DNA of 64,000 bases from Diphasiastrum complanatum (GCA_029204225.1 CM055092.1:15896715-15960714), one strand, 5' to 3'; counted from the stretch's first letter, positions 1 to 12,799 are shown. Notes: a model not told the origin generated them from the letters alone. Numbers and translations are program-made.

Positions 1-1379
1 AAGCTCATCTCAGATGCAACCATTGAGGTACATGACAAAACATCTTCTAAATTGATGCTGAAACATATTTTCTTGTTGATCTCTTTCTTTTCAAATGCTT
101 GTGCTGCTGATGAAATTTTTTTGATAACAGGTATCACTTGAAATACCACTCGCTTTTCGAGTTGTACCGGTGGAGATCATTGAAACAGGTGGCAATCAAG
201 TATTAGGACAAGTATTGCGCATAATGCTACCTCGCTTCTTGGATCAGGTACTTGATATGGACCAAGTCTTGTAATGTCCTATTGTCATATAAATTTTTCA
301 AGTTGTAGCTTGACCTTCTATGGTCTAACGGTGTTGAAGTAAAGACTATACGGTTAACCCAAAATCATCTTTGAATAAGCTACTAGATTCTTTTGTTACG
401 TATGTAGCAGTTCCTTTCTAAAACTTAAGGAAAATATTCTCTGATGTTTATAGCCAAGTTATTTTTCCTTGATGGATCCTGACAACAAGATGTTGGGGGT
501 GCGAGAATTGTTCTCGAAATATGAATAGCTTCATAAGGGCAATCCTCAAACTCAAGGATAAGATGTAGGGCCCTTGTTATGAGAGAAACTTTGTTGGAGA
601 AATGAACTGGTAATTCTAGACATGCTGGAGTAACATACTACCTAATAATCAGGGTTAAGCTCTCTTGTAGAATTGAACTAGCACATCCCGTTACATTGTA
701 CGAGTTGTGCTTCACGTACAACATGTCATGAACATGCTGGGTGTGCATGCACCTCACTAGAGTGATTGTGTGACTTGTTCAAAGCATCTGGAACAATAGC
801 AAGGCTGAAGAACCCGAATGTAAAGAAGCCATTTGGATGATATAAGCATCGCTTTGTGGATACATTTACAAGTAGGCCTGAAACATAGCCAACCAGTTGC
901 TCAGTTTATTGACATCAGATGAACCAAAAAATATGGTAATATCATGGATAAGTGACAACTTGTGATGATCAAAATGTACAAGTTGAGCATGCTCAAGTCA
1001 AGACTGAGCATCACAGACAATAGGAAAAATATAATGATAGTGGCAGCAGAATGAACTAGGTTCCTTGGGATCTGAGATGTAACCTATCCATACATAGCAC
1101 ATACATAACTGCATCTTAGGCTCAGTCAATATTTCAGTGACAGGGCTGCGTGCATACGGACTCTTTCAAGTTTCTCCAACCTCTACTTTTTTTTTCTCAC
1201 CCATCTAGTATATATTTTTACTATGTACTGAGGTAAATTATTGCTGGAGATAGTTGCAAAATATGGATCTAGAATATTCTTTCACTTTTTGTGCTTTTCT
1301 TGTGCAGCTTGCCAAGGATTATTATGCATGGGCATCTGGAGATTCATCCCGGCGGCCACTTGGAACAGGTGAACTTTAG
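1..1379 (+). CDS. DUF1997-like protein, C-terminal exons
   Basis: Three exons read in one phase: 1-27 (cut by the window edge), 131-247 and 1308-1379, with GT-AG introns between them. Together they read about 71 residues and end at TAG 1377-1379. The peptide has the pattern VPVEII..GGNQVL, then LPRFLDQ joined across the second intron to LAKDYYAWASGD and a C-terminal RRPLGTGEL. From family knowledge this matches the C-terminus of the plant and cyanobacterial DUF1997 proteins, usually plastid-targeted and of unknown function. The N-terminus lies outside the window. Both junctions fall between codons and no stop interrupts the frame, so it looks like a working gene. Family call is from memory of the pattern, fairly sure. 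Confidence 0.75.
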
Positions 1380-2900
1380 TTTTGAGCTAAGGTGATTCTC
1401 AAATGGGTGACATATCTGATAAGGTCCACGTACTTGAAGATTCGGAGACGCAAGGGAGATGAATCTTCTGTTAACTTGACATGCATTTCAAATCTGATCA
1501 GAAAGCATATCAGCTAGAGCTGTAAAGCTGGAATAGCTGTAAATTGGTTGTCATTCAAGTCAAAATATTTGCAAAAGAGTCAGTTTTAGCCACTAGCAAG
1601 CTGCTCATTTCTTGTAAGTTTGCTGTGCGGCTTTGAAATAATGACTCAGGATCATGATGGTCTATTACACATTAGAGTTTTTACTGCTTGGACTCCTCCC
1701 ATGATCATAGACAGCCCATGTGTTACTGAAGATTATTCATGGTGAGCAGCTGCCTATTTTGAAGGTCAATTGATTTAGTTCCAGTATCTGTGAACATCAA
1801 GGTGGTGCAACAAGATTGATGATGGATATGTCCTTATCATCTACAAATACTCCACTGACTTTCTCTGCCTATTTTTATGTTAGCATTGTTCTGCTTTTGT
1901 CAGCCTAGAGCCTTATGTATGCTTCAGTACTTCTTCAGGTGCTAGATGATACTTGACTGAGAAACTAGTTGGCGACAAGATTCACAAGACATTGTCATCA
2001 TATGCAGTAATGTCTATTCAAGCTTGCAAGGATGAGCGCCTGCATAATTACATTTTGTTTAGAGAGGTTGCACTTTTTGTATGTGTAAAGGATGTTGTGG
2101 CAGTTAACTTCGTACGTTTGAAGTGGATTATACCGTGCAAAGAACTTTTATTCCTCTGGAAACTATGGTTTCAGCTTTGTGCCTTGAGTTGTTTTCTGGA
2201 ACAGGAGCATAAAACAATATGTGAAGTAGATAATCATTTTTGAAAGTGATATGCGACACACAAAGAAATCTTGAAGTCCGTAAACTTTTTAAAAGCAGTT
2301 TGCAGCTCATAAAATGTCCATAAAGAATTTGAGGCAACACATTACACCTCGTAAAAATTCGAAAGCTATGGGTCATAAAAATATTTTCAGCTGTAATGTA
2401 AAATGCCACGACAATCCTTTACGCTTGGTAGAACTCATTCTAGTGACCTTTACACCTAGTTCAATGGCCGTCCAAATTTTACGGCCATTTTAGTAGGCAC
2501 AAAGGTTGCCAAAACGTGCGTTCCCCAATACAAAAATTCCTTCCGAGTATCTTTAGCGTGTGGGAGCTTAGTTGTTTAGGTGGCATTTGATTGATGATTA
2601 ATCGGGCTTTCTCCAAAGCATGATGGTCCTTAACCCAAAATCCTAAACATAGGAGCCGTACTTGGCGTGTTCATACAAGGATAAACAAGAATTTGAATGT
2701 GATTGTAGGAAAGAGTGCTTCAAGTGAAGTGCTAGGATCTTATTTTTACAAGCAAAGTGTTGAGAGCTGGCAATTTGTAGGTTAGTGAGTTTAGGGGATG
2801 TTACAAATAAGAATTGGTTTGCCAAACTCAACAAAAATGCTTACAATTCTATTTAAAAGCATGGATCACAAAAGATGATATGGTTCTCAAATAGATATAT
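1380..2900. other. 3' flank of the DUF1997-like gene, no gene seen
   Basis: The first few hundred bases probably include the 3' UTR of the upstream gene. Open frames here (for example 1953-2243) have no recognisable family, no codon pattern and no repeats. Nothing else supported. Confidence 0.5.
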
Positions 2901-3075
2901 CATAGTTTGCACCCCCTTTTTTGGAACACATTTCGGGACTTTGTCCTGGAACGTGCCCTCAGAACACTTTTTTATTTATTTTTTGGCAATATGGATTTTC
3001 ATTTTTGTGGGGAATTCCAACATAATGTTTTCAAAAAAAAATTATGCATTGCAAAAGCAAGATTTTGTTGAATAC
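2901..3075 (+). repeat. GAAC-word element, copy 1
   Basis: Begins CATAGTTTGCACC and carries GGAACACATTTCGGGAC, CCTGGAACG and AGAACAC words, then a T-rich core. The segment from about 2923 aligns by eye with 59565-59660 (GAACACATTCCGGGA, then a TGCCC..GAAC word and a T run). The right end is not clear. It belongs with the copies at 33259, 35577, 48708, 49617 and 59543. Confidence 0.5.
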
Positions 3076-3196
3076 TAAGTGTTCATGGTCCACTAAATCA
3101 CTAATTCCTCATGTGTTGATTAATTGATTCATTGATGAAGGTCTACAATGAAATTATCAACATTTGGGAATATCAACATCAGTGAAATGGATTGTG

Positions 3197-3200
<4 letters not shown>

Positions 3201-3278
<78 letters not shown>
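3201..3278. repeat. (CT)n microsatellite
   Basis: About 39 uninterrupted CT units, directly upstream of the LINE. It lacks the hairpin that precedes the CT tail of the LINE copies, so it may be independent or belong to another truncated insertion. Confidence 0.95.
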
Positions 3279-3282
<4 letters not shown>

Positions 3283-3331
3283 GAGGCAGCGATGGCTGTC
3301 TAGCTCGTTCTAGGGCCAGCGCCTAGTCTAG

Positions 3332-4493
3332 CCCATCTCATGGCACGCAAGAGGGAGGGGTCACTCCCCCCCTTCTCCACCTCGCTCTAGTACTTCCTCT
3401 AGCGTTGCTGACCAACCTCCTGCCATCGCTGTTGACCAGATCGTTTGCTCCATCGCTACTGACCAGATCGCTTGCTCCATCGCTACTGAGCGGGGCACTG
3501 TTGTCCTCGCTTCTGGCAGCTCCATCTCCATCGCACCTGGTAGCTCCATATCCAGCGCTACTGACAGGGGCATCGCTTCTGGCAGCTCCATCTCCAGCGC
3601 TGCTGATCAGGGCACTTCCATCGCTGTTGAGCAGGGCACTTTCGTTGAGCAGGTCACCTCTAGTACTTTCATCACTGACACTTCCACTAGCGCTACAGAT
3701 CCTTCGTTGTCCACCAGTGCTGTAGATCCCCTTACTAAGGTGAAGGATGTCCATACTCTTGGCCCTCTGCCTGCTCGCTCCTCTTTCTTGATACCTGAGA
3801 TCTATACACCTGCCAAGTCATTTGAGCAATACATTTTCTCTTACATCGAACAAATAAAAAACGAATCCACCTCTCTACGAAAGGAAATGGGATAGCTTCA
3901 AACGATCATTCAATCTATGGCCGCTGAACGAGAGATCATGTTAACCCGGATTACTTCTTTGGAGGCAGCAATAAGTAAACAAGGAGAACCTACAAAGATT
4001 CAAGAATTGGAAAAGAAGATAGAGCAACATAAGGCTGAGACGAAATCATGGGCTTCTCTGTTCAAGGAGGGTGGGTACATCATCCTTTAACCGAGTCATT
4101 TTAGCCACCATATCCGAAGAACGAATGCGTGAATACAAATCCCTGAATATTAGGGTCCGCGGAGTTGAAGACACCGACGATCCAATGAACGAAGCAGCCA
4201 GCTTTCTTTCAAGTACACTCTCCCACCACTCTGATGCGTTGGATAGAGCTTGGAGAACCAAGAGAGACCCTTCTACACTCATAGTTCGCTTCACGAATTT
4301 GGAAGAGAGACGGGCAACCCTCAAACTAAGGGCCAAGCTTAGAGGTACACTTATATTTATGGATGATGATCTGACTCCTATGCAGGTTGCGGATCGGAAA
4401 AAAGCATTCAGTGAGGCAAAGGCTTTGGGGAAGAGGGTAATTTATCGGGATGGCAGGGCTCGATACATTGATCCTTCGAACCCTGACAAATAG
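3332..4493 (+). pseudogene. LINE ORF1 (RNA-binding protein), broken
   Basis: The open frame from 3332 has a Ser/Ala-rich stretch of imperfect repeats (3400-3700). It reaches a TAG at 3893-3895, continues in the same frame as a charged, heptad-like region (AAEREIMLTRITSLEAAISK, then ELEKKIEQ), and shifts frame near 4070 into an ORF running to 4493. The last part (LNIRVRGVEDTDDP, IVRFTNLEERR, then ADRKKAFSEAKALGKRVIYRDG) resembles the RNA-recognition and C-terminal domains of L1 ORF1p of the Transposase_22 type. Its usual job is binding LINE RNA as a chaperone in the ribonucleoprotein. No ATG exists in the N-terminal frame before 3707, so the original start is lost. Confidence 0.7.
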
Positions 4494-4523
4494 GGATTAA
4501 GGCCCTTCGGACTAGGTAGCGGT

Positions 4524-5777
4524 TTGAGGGGTCTTTCTCGAGCATTGCGGTTGAGGTTATGGAACTGCAATGGCATTCATTCTTCAGCTACTGCAGGCGA
4601 TTTTAGAGATTTCTGTGCGGAGAGTGACCTCTTACTATTCACCGAGACACATGAGAGTTCGGAAAGAGGTCTACCGATTGTTGCAGGCTTTTGTTGGTAC
4701 TCTGCACATCGGAGATCGATGAGAGCATTGACGGATCGGGGTTTTGGTGGGGTGGCCTGCTTAGTCCGTGACTTTATTTGGCCTTGGGTCGAGTTGGTGC
4801 ATACGGATGAGCGACCCGCTATTTGGATTCGGGTGGACCGGACTTTGATAGGACTGGACCGTGACCTCTTTCTGGCCATTTGTTATTTTCCACCGGACAC
4901 ATCCGTTTTCACATTCGATGAGGAGTCACCTTACATGGATATCTCTTCCGACATCATCAAATACGAGGAGCGAGGTTATATTCTTTTAGCTGGCGACTTT
5001 AATGCCAGGACTGGGTCCAAGCAGACAAAGTTCCATAGAGCAGAGGATGATCTAGAGCGGATACATGCTTTAGACTGGGATGATCTTGGCCTCCAGCGAC
5101 GATCAGCAGATGCAGAGGGTCCAGTTACTGCATATGGAGAGCAGATGCTTCAGTTGGGCGAGGCTCATGGATTGGCCATTTATAATGGCCTACTGCAGTG
5201 GCCTGATTCATGTGACTTTACTTGTTTTCCACACAGCGGAGGTAGTAGTGTTGTTGACTATTTCATGGGATTGCCGTCTCTCCTCCCCTATATTTCATCT
5301 TTCATGGTCCACCGCACCACATTGTCTGACCACTCATACCTCTCTCTCTCTATTGGCCTTCTTCACACCCCATGTACTAGTACATTAACTCCTTGCGGAA
5401 AGACCGTATACCGCTATAACCCTCAGAACACTCCCATGTACAGGGAAGCCTTATTTGACCTCCTGACTCATTTCTCCTACGCCGATACTTTGATGGACCA
5501 GTCTCTTTTTCTTGTTCGGACCTTGCATACTGCTGCATCCCTGGCTTTTCCATCTCCCCGGCCCAAGCACTTACGATATAGTCGACCACATAACCCTTGG
5601 TATGAACACGAATGTAACCAGCTTCATCTGAACTTGATTTATGCACGTTGCCACCTTCCCCATCTGGTAAGGGACTTATCCCGTGTATATCGTAGAACCA
5701 CCCGAAAAAAGAAAATCACTTACAAAATCAGCCAAGGGAAGAAGATGATGGAACTTCTCTTTAGCTCCTCGTCGTGA
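4524..5777 (+). CDS. LINE ORF2 N-terminal APE-type endonuclease
   Basis: A 417-residue open frame. Residues about 10-20 read LRLWNCNGI, the start typical of exonuclease-endonuclease-phosphatase folds. Later motifs are FTETHE, the catalytic LLAGDFNARTG near residue 155, SVVDYF and the terminal LSDHS. This domain nicks the target DNA so that the 3' end primes reverse transcription. After the endonuclease come about 100 residues of basic linker (RRTTRKKK), and the frame stops at 5775-5777, before any reverse transcriptase motif. In an intact element the frame would continue for several hundred residues. It is a remnant, though the endonuclease itself looks undamaged. The real start may be downstream of the first ATG. 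Confidence 0.8.
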   Translation: MRGLSRALRLRLWNCNGIHSSATAGDFRDFCAESDLLLFTETHESSERGLPIVAGFCWYSAHRRSMRALTDRGFGGVACLVRDFIWPWVELVHTDERPAIWIRVDRTLIGLDRDLFLAICYFPPDTSVFTFDEESPYMDISSDIIKYEERGYILLAGDFNARTGSKQTKFHRAEDDLERIHALDWDDLGLQRRSADAEGPVTAYGEQMLQLGEAHGLAIYNGLLQWPDSCDFTCFPHSGGSSVVDYFMGLPSLLPYISSFMVHRTTLSDHSYLSLSIGLLHTPCTSTLTPCGKTVYRYNPQNTPMYREALFDLLTHFSYADTLMDQSLFLVRTLHTAASLAFPSPRPKHLRYSRPHNPWYEHECNQLHLNLIYARCHLPHLVRDLSRVYRRTTRKKKITYKISQGKKMMELLFSSSS

Positions 5778-6360
5778 TCTTTTTGGCAAAAATTCCTTCC
5801 ACGAGCCCCTCCACCTCATATCACAGATCTTAGTACATGGGCAACCTACACCACCTCATTGTACACTGTACCTAACACTCCCCCACTTCCCAATGTGGTT
5901 TTGCTTTCGAAGACGAGGGAAGGTCTGCAGCTGCATCTTGATGCGCTTCACTCTTTTTGTATTCAGTGGGGATTATCAGTGAATGTGGCCAAAACCAGTT
6001 TCATTTTCTCTTCAGGTGCCCAGCCTACTATGAGATTCGAGAGAGATATTATTGCATGTTTCAGGACCATCCATTCACACTCTCTACCCTGATATCATAT
6101 GAGGGCAAGATTAGACGCTGACACCTCCCCCTTGATACAGTTGAGCATACATGAGTGTCTATCCCGCGGAGACAGAGGCAGGAGAATATTGATTCCGATG
6201 GAGAGGCTGAGATTCCAGATGCCACCTCACATAGACGACAGAGACAATGTCGGTGACCAGATATACATCCAGCCCACAGGTCCCAGCCTACAACTTCATG
6301 ACAACATAGACACCTCCGACCATCCTCTCGGAGACAGAGAGATGCAGTTCATTTAGTGGC
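5778..6360 (+). pseudogene. LINE ORF2 remnant: linker and reverse transcriptase thumb
   Basis: Different frames encode PRAPPPHITDLSTWATY (the pre-RT linker), a junction at PPLPNV/VLLSKTREGLQ, and HLDALHSFCIQWGLSVN plus KTSFIFSSG. The last two are the usual sequence after the YADD catalytic motif of LINE reverse transcriptases. The segment 6099-6356 is another open stretch of 85 codons without a recognisable motif. The missing middle implies an internal deletion of at least the RT palm. Confidence 0.75.
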
Positions 6361-6545
6361 AGGGCCACAACATACTTTACATCATTTTTTCACAATCGGA
6401 GAGACATCTACATGATGATTGACTCTACTTGTGCCTATCACTATTTCATGTTGTACTGTAATCTTGTTTCTTGTTTCTTTTAGGTGGTAGAGCTTTCATG
6501 CTCCCACCGGGCATACTTGACATGTACCCATTTTTTCAGTCCTAT

Positions 6546-6559
6546 ATACCTTAGGGTAT
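6546..6559 (+). other. LINE 3' UTR hairpin
   Basis: ATACC-TTAG-GGTAT, a perfect 5-bp stem with a 4-base loop, 24 bases before the CT tail. The second LINE copy has ATGCC-TTTT-GGCAT at the matching place (46804-46817), so one base pair changed on both sides. Such 3' stem-loops are known to be bound by the reverse transcriptase of some LINE families. Confidence 0.7.
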
Positions 6560-6579
6560 TTTATGGACATTAATAAAGA

Positions 6580-6713
<134 letters not shown>

Positions 6714-6938
6714 GGGCTCTGTCATGTACATATACTACATTCGCTTCACAAGTTTCTGTGGAATGCATGTGTCTCGTATTAAACTTGTTCACAAAGACGG
6801 CTAAAAAATGCCTTACTATGTTGAAAGACCCCACACAAAAAAAGTTTTTTTTTTTTAAATGATGGGAAAGTTGGGAATCCTTCAATGGCCAAGATTTGTG
6901 CACATTATGAACATTCAATCTGACGGGAGCAGTAATCT

Positions 6939-7860
<922 letters not shown>

Positions 7861-7862
7861 GA

Positions 7863-8371
7863 TTACGATGAAGGAAGTAGTATAAAGAATGCTTGGTTTG
7901 CTATTATGCTCTCGAGAAGACATGTTTACAAAAAAAACAGTAAACGTTTAAAGAGTTCATTTTCGGAATTTCTGGACATGTTGTTTCGATGGATACTGGA
8001 ATTATTAGTAGCAAATTTTTAAAGAATGACCTGAACAAAGGACTTAATCACATTTCGTTGCGTCAGTCTAATATAAATGAGGTTGCTTTAGAACTTTACC
8101 GTGGATGGTTTGAATTGACAAGAATTTTACTTGCTTATCAAAATGTTGATCATGAGGCTGTTATGGAACATGCCTTGATTTGCAAAGATGTTGTGACAAA
8201 CTTTTTGAAAAATACCAAGTGGCTACATGCAAAAAGCAAAAGGAATAACAAACTTAAAAATGCCATTGATGAGCGTAACTAGATTACTACCAATCTGTAT
8301 GTGAATGGTGTGGATAAGACTCATGTGCATCTACTTCGCAAGAAACTTGGCTTTGGTGAGATTGTCTAGTC
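7863..8371 (+). pseudogene. Unrecognised broken coding-like stretch
   Basis: One frame reads YDEGSSIKNAWFAIML (7863 onward). A second takes over near 7989 and stays open to TAG 8280-8282 (MDTGIISSKFLKNDLNKG, then LYRGWFELTRILLAYQN, then a lysine-rich end). The same frame resumes after that stop with VDKTHVHLLRKKLGFGEIV and stops at 8371. The amino-acid make-up looks protein-like and the breaks look like decay. I do not recognise the family. It abuts a gypsy fragment on the other strand, so a transposon protein is the likeliest origin. Confidence 0.35.
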
Positions 8372-8800
8372 CAGATTTTGTCCCATTTTCGAAAGATGTC
8401 TCCGGATCTTTAACGCATGGATGATAGCAAAAAGCTCCTTCTCAAAAGTAGAATATCTACTTTGAGTTGGGTCCAACTTCTTGCTCTCGAAAGCCACAGG
8501 TCTACCATCCTGGTAAAGGACTGCACCCACCGCATAGTCACTAGCATCCGCTTCCACCGGGAAAGATCTGCTAGGGTCCAATATGTGTAAGATAGGGGCT
8601 GTAGACACTAACATCTTCAAAGCTTCAAAGCTTTGATTTTTGAACGCCTTCTGGCCGTCTTCTTATTATCCTTTTTAGTTTTCCTTATGGCTTTCTTTAC
8701 TCCCTTAAGAAGATTCTTTAGAGGCAATGCAACTAAGGCATAGTCTTTATGAATTTATGAAAAACCCCTATGAAGCCCAAATTTTTTTTTACTTCCCTAA
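8366..8800 (-). pseudogene. Ty3/gypsy reverse transcriptase-RNase H fragment
   Basis: Read on the minus strand, LGFIGVFHKFIK leads through a basic linker to APILHILDPSRSFPVEADAS, GAVLYQDGRPVAFESKKL and EKELFAIIHALK. These are the end of the gypsy reverse transcriptase and the first part of RNase H (catalytic Asp in VEADAS). The fragment is cut at the RNase H middle near 8380. No gag, integrase or LTR is attached. Confidence 0.8.
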
Positions 8801-10640
8801 TGGTTTTTAGAATAGCCAATCACGAACTTTCTGGACCTTATTGGAGATTGCCTATGTTAGCCAAATTTTTGACACCAAAAATTGGGCTAATATGGAGACC
8901 AATTTTGCTATGATATGTAAATCGACATGTAAAAGCCGCACAATTTCAATGTAAAAATGGCTAAAAAATGCCAATAGATAGGGGTCCCAGCCCGCCTAGT
9001 TTCGGCTACTATGCCAAAATCTTGCAATGTACTGTGATTTTCGATGCTAATATACAAACCGAAGTACTATGTTTTCAGGTTGTTGCTCAGTGGGAAGAGG
9101 GGGCTTAGTCACCAAAATTGCAGAATTGAAAGTCGAAAATCAAATGGCTAAGGTTAAGGGGTCCTCAAAGTGCAATATAAAAAAAGACCAATGTCAAAGC
9201 AAAGAAAAGGAAAAAAGAGAGCATGACCAAATGGGCAATGGGCCAAAAGCTAGAGAAATTAGCCATAAGGCCTCCTAATAGCCACGTGGGAAAAAGCAAA
9301 TAAGAGGAAAAAATTACATGGCACTAGTTAGGAAGGCAACTCTATTAGCCACATGCCAAAAAAGCCAAATCAAGTTTAATGCAAAAGCTAGTTTGAAGGC
9401 CCTTAATGGTGGATTTTTGTGATTCAAGCATTTAAGAACCCCATATGCCAAAAAACTAATAGGCATGAGGGATTCTCTTTCATAGACAGGTGATGAAATG
9501 TTAAATCAACATTCAATGCCTTAGAAGTGATTGTTGCAGGCCTGAGAAAAGTAAAGAGAGGAGCACAATGGCAAAATGAAAAAGCAAGGTGGGCCTCAGC
9601 TGGCATAAAAGGAGGAGGACGTGCTGCATGGGAAGAGATCAGTTTTTGTGAAGACCATGAGTTTTTATTCTACATGCTGTGTTTTCCAGGCTGAACAGTG
9701 TCAGCTGATTTATCAAATTCTTATTACCTCTCTATGAACCTGCTATGGTGTTGAAGCTTCGAGTTAATATCAAGGATGGTGTCTCATGCTGGCTTGTTGA
9801 AGATATCTATTTGTTTTGATTATAAGAGAAGGGAGTGTTTTTGTTTTACATTTTTTCAGTGCTTCATAATGTGCCTTCCATCTAATTATAGATCTATAGT
9901 AGCATTTGCTCTCTCATGAAGCTCTATTGAGCCTGAGTCCTACTCAAAAATATATGTTCTTGAGCTCATCTCTGGTTCTCACAAATGCATTGAGTCTGTT
10001 AATGATAACTATATCTTCCAACACTGATCATTTCCTCTATCTTTCTGATGGAAAAATTAATTGTTGTCTTCATATTGTTCTGTTATGACTTCTTGTGCTC
10101 TAGAATGTGCTGAACCTACTATAAGGGTAGTCCTTTGCTAGCTTGTATCATATCCCACTGTTGAGCAGAAGTAGTAACCCTCCATTTTCTCCTCTGAATT
10201 TAGAATTGGTATCTTCACTAAGTGTGTTCTGGTGTGAGGGTTTCTATGGTGAGTGGGGCTAGAAATAAGTTCTCACTTCTCCTACAAGAGCAAACCATTC
10301 ATCATATGGATCATGGAGAATCTTGGGTAAATCTCTTTGGCACTCGAGCAATAATATTTCTTCTTTTGCTCGTGTATATCTTCCGATAGGTAAATTGCCC
10401 AACCTTGCTAACCTTACAGAATGTAAAGTTCCATCAAATAGTTCCTATACTAATTGAAAGTCTTCTTCAAAAACTTTTCATAGCTTAATTTGTTCGAACA
10501 AACGAGATAAAAATTGTACAAACTTACACTTTACAAATAAATTCTAAACAAAAAATAATGTCTTTGCTACAAATGTTCCGAACTGCCAATATGTTAAGTA
10601 CTGAATAGTTTATATTTGCGAGATTTTCCTCGATCCTATT
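8801..10640. other. No gene seen
   Basis: AT-rich DNA with short open frames (9069-9278 rich in Lys, 9424-9606, 9906-10088) that show no recognisable domain. Repeated GGCTAA/TTAGCC and GCCAAAA words occur at 8870-9400 but no array is defined. Confidence 0.4.
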
Positions 10641-10653
10641 GATTGTGCTTGGT

Positions 10654-11091
10654 TTATGCAAAGTAATGAGAAACGTTGCGCTCCCAGTCAGTATATATGC
10701 CATACAGCTCTGGGTACGCCATATTGATGTTCAACAAAAGACCTACATCGTTGAATTCTTCTATGTTCGCATGAGCTTTTGGTAAGTACAACTTGAATTC
10801 AACATGCCTCCTCCAAAACTTTCGCTTTGTTTTGTCGTGCTTCAAAGATTGATACTCCTTTATTCGTATGTAGTCTAAAGCATACATAGAGGTGGAACCT
10901 ATGTACAATTCAACTGAATTGAATGGCGAAACCTTAAATTTACCCTGGATTATGGCCCAACATAGACAACCCTTTTTTTCTAAGCTAAGTTGGTCCCATA
11001 ACCAGAGAAATCTTCTTTTTTCCAAACAGTTAGCCAGTCCTCGAATGCAATGCCTACTGTGCTTGGTGGCATCAAATAATCCATATGCCAT
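10654..11091 (-). CDS. Hypothetical protein, weak GIY-YIG resemblance
   Basis: A 145-residue open frame; a stop lies five codons upstream of the ATG. I do not recognise the protein with confidence. The middle reads CLCWAIIQGK, then VELYIGSTSMYALDYIR, which resembles the second half of a GIY-YIG nuclease core (YIG.T followed by an Arg). The canonical first GIY motif is missing, and a YGIYTDW near the C-terminus is in the wrong order. Upstream on the same strand (11510-11140) are coiled-coil-like pieces such as FLVEFLLLLENNKALVDEEL, broken by stops and shifts, so a larger decayed gene or transposon protein is possible. Function not assigned. Confidence 0.3.
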   Translation of the reverse strand: MAYGLFDATKHSRHCIRGLANCLEKRRFLWLWDQLSLEKKGCLCWAIIQGKFKVSPFNSVELYIGSTSMYALDYIRIKEYQSLKHDKTKRKFWRRHVEFKLYLPKAHANIEEFNDVGLLLNINMAYPELYGIYTDWERNVSHYFA

Positions 11092-11139
11092 TGCAATTCG
11101 ATGTTAAGATGGTGTGGATTCTACTTCTAGAATCGTTCA

Positions 11140-12620
11140 GAAAAAACTTTAAAATGTACCTTCGACTGGTTTCTTCTCGTTCATTTGTCTTAGGCAGCAC
11201 CTCAGCAACATCCTGGTTTTGAAGTTTTGCAGCAAGCAACCTCCTTTTGAAGATCAGATATCTTTATGCAGGCTTCAGAATACTCCAAATGATTAGCAAC
11301 TCTCGAACAATTCTGAGTTAACTGGAGTTGCTTCAAAAGACTCTCAATCTTTCCAGGGCCTACAAATATTTGTCATGAGCATCTTGCCCAAAACAGGTTT
11401 GCACGGCGTTCAGCAAGTTCTTCATCAACTAAGGCTTTGTTGTTCTCGAGCAGAAGAAGAAACTCGACAAGAAAATTTTCGAGCATCTGGCCTTGAAGAC
11501 TCTACAATTTAAGAGGATCAATTTGAATTGCTCTGAAACTGCTTGTTAGCTGATGCCATGCCCCGAGGTGTTGATGCAGAACCTCTCCACTCAAAAGGAC
11601 TTCTAGCAGAGATGAAGTTGAGAGCCGAGTCTGAGAGCACGATAATTGTTAGTGCTAGACTGAGATGTATATTTGTGAGTCCCATGGTAATTCCCAAAAG
11701 ATGGAAAACCATGTGGGAGCTAGTAACTTAGACTCTCTCAACTTGAGTTATATTTTTTGATAAAGAGGCCTCCTATTCTCATGTAAGAGGTGGAACCCAA
11801 ATCTTTATAGAATGGGATTCACTCAGTTGTAAGAGGTGGAATCCGAAGTATTGTAAAATTGGATTGTTAATTGAAGATCCTCCTTTTTGCATTTCCATCT
11901 ATGCTCCATTTTCATGCATTAAGTTCGAGTACTGATGTATGAATGTGTTTTAATGTTGATTCTTCCTCCTTTAAGTTTGATTTTGTGATTAAGATCATAT
12001 AGATGTGTAGGGCCCTGTGGTAGATCAATTTCATTATAATTAGATGTTGTTTGGTGCTTGACTCCTTGAGGAGTTTTTGTTACAAGTGTTGAGTGACAGT
12101 TGTAGCAAGCACTTTGTAGGATTCACATTGTTTTTGTGTAGCTATTGTGTTATTGATTTTGTTGATTTTATTAGGTCTCATTTCTTGTATTTTTTAGATT
12201 AGATTAGTAATAATCTATTATCGGTAAGCATTCAAGAAAGAACCGAAACAGACTGTAGAATGTAGGAACACTAATTCTGATAGATCCAAATCGAAGTTGA
12301 CCATCCATTATCAGTAGGATCGAGATCAAGTCGTAGATGTACTAATTGACAAGGGGGTACATCACCATTGCATTACCACTATACTACAAATCATAGAAAT
12401 TTAGAAGTAAGCAGACCCTGTTAGCTGAGAGCAGGCTGGAATCTATTCGATTGTCAGAAGAAGAGCGTGTAGAGACTACATAGAGAATAATAGCAAACAT
12501 TGGCACCGCTGCTCCTAATAATCTTCTTCCATCTTAATTAAGAATTTGTTTCAACCAGTTTATCTTTCAATTCTAAGAGTTTTTGTTTGCTTGCATGCGT
12601 TTTTGCATTCATTAACTTTC
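11140..12620. other. Mostly non-coding; decayed coding pieces at 11140-11510 (-)
   Basis: On the minus strand 11510-11140 reads ENNKALVDEELAERRAN and, in a neighbouring frame, LLKQLQLTQNCSRVANHLEY. These helical, charged segments are separated by stops. From 11720 to 12620 I see nothing beyond AT-rich DNA. Confidence 0.35.
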
Positions 12621-12799
12621 TATCGGCATGTATTTGATCCTTACCCAACCACACACGGTTCCAGAAACCCACCGCCTTTGCATTTTTTCAGGGGAGGAGG
12701 ACCTGTTTGTTGAACCGATGATGATGACCAGAAAGAGAGAAAAGCTCATCGTGCTTACCCTGATAATCGTCCAAGTGAGCCCCGAGATTCAAACCAAGT

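Noticed and set aside
3338-3754. Minus-strand 138-codon frame with Ser/Asp/Gly repeats
   Set aside because: Antisense of the repetitive N-terminal part of the LINE ORF1; the plus frame continues into recognisable ORF1 sequence.
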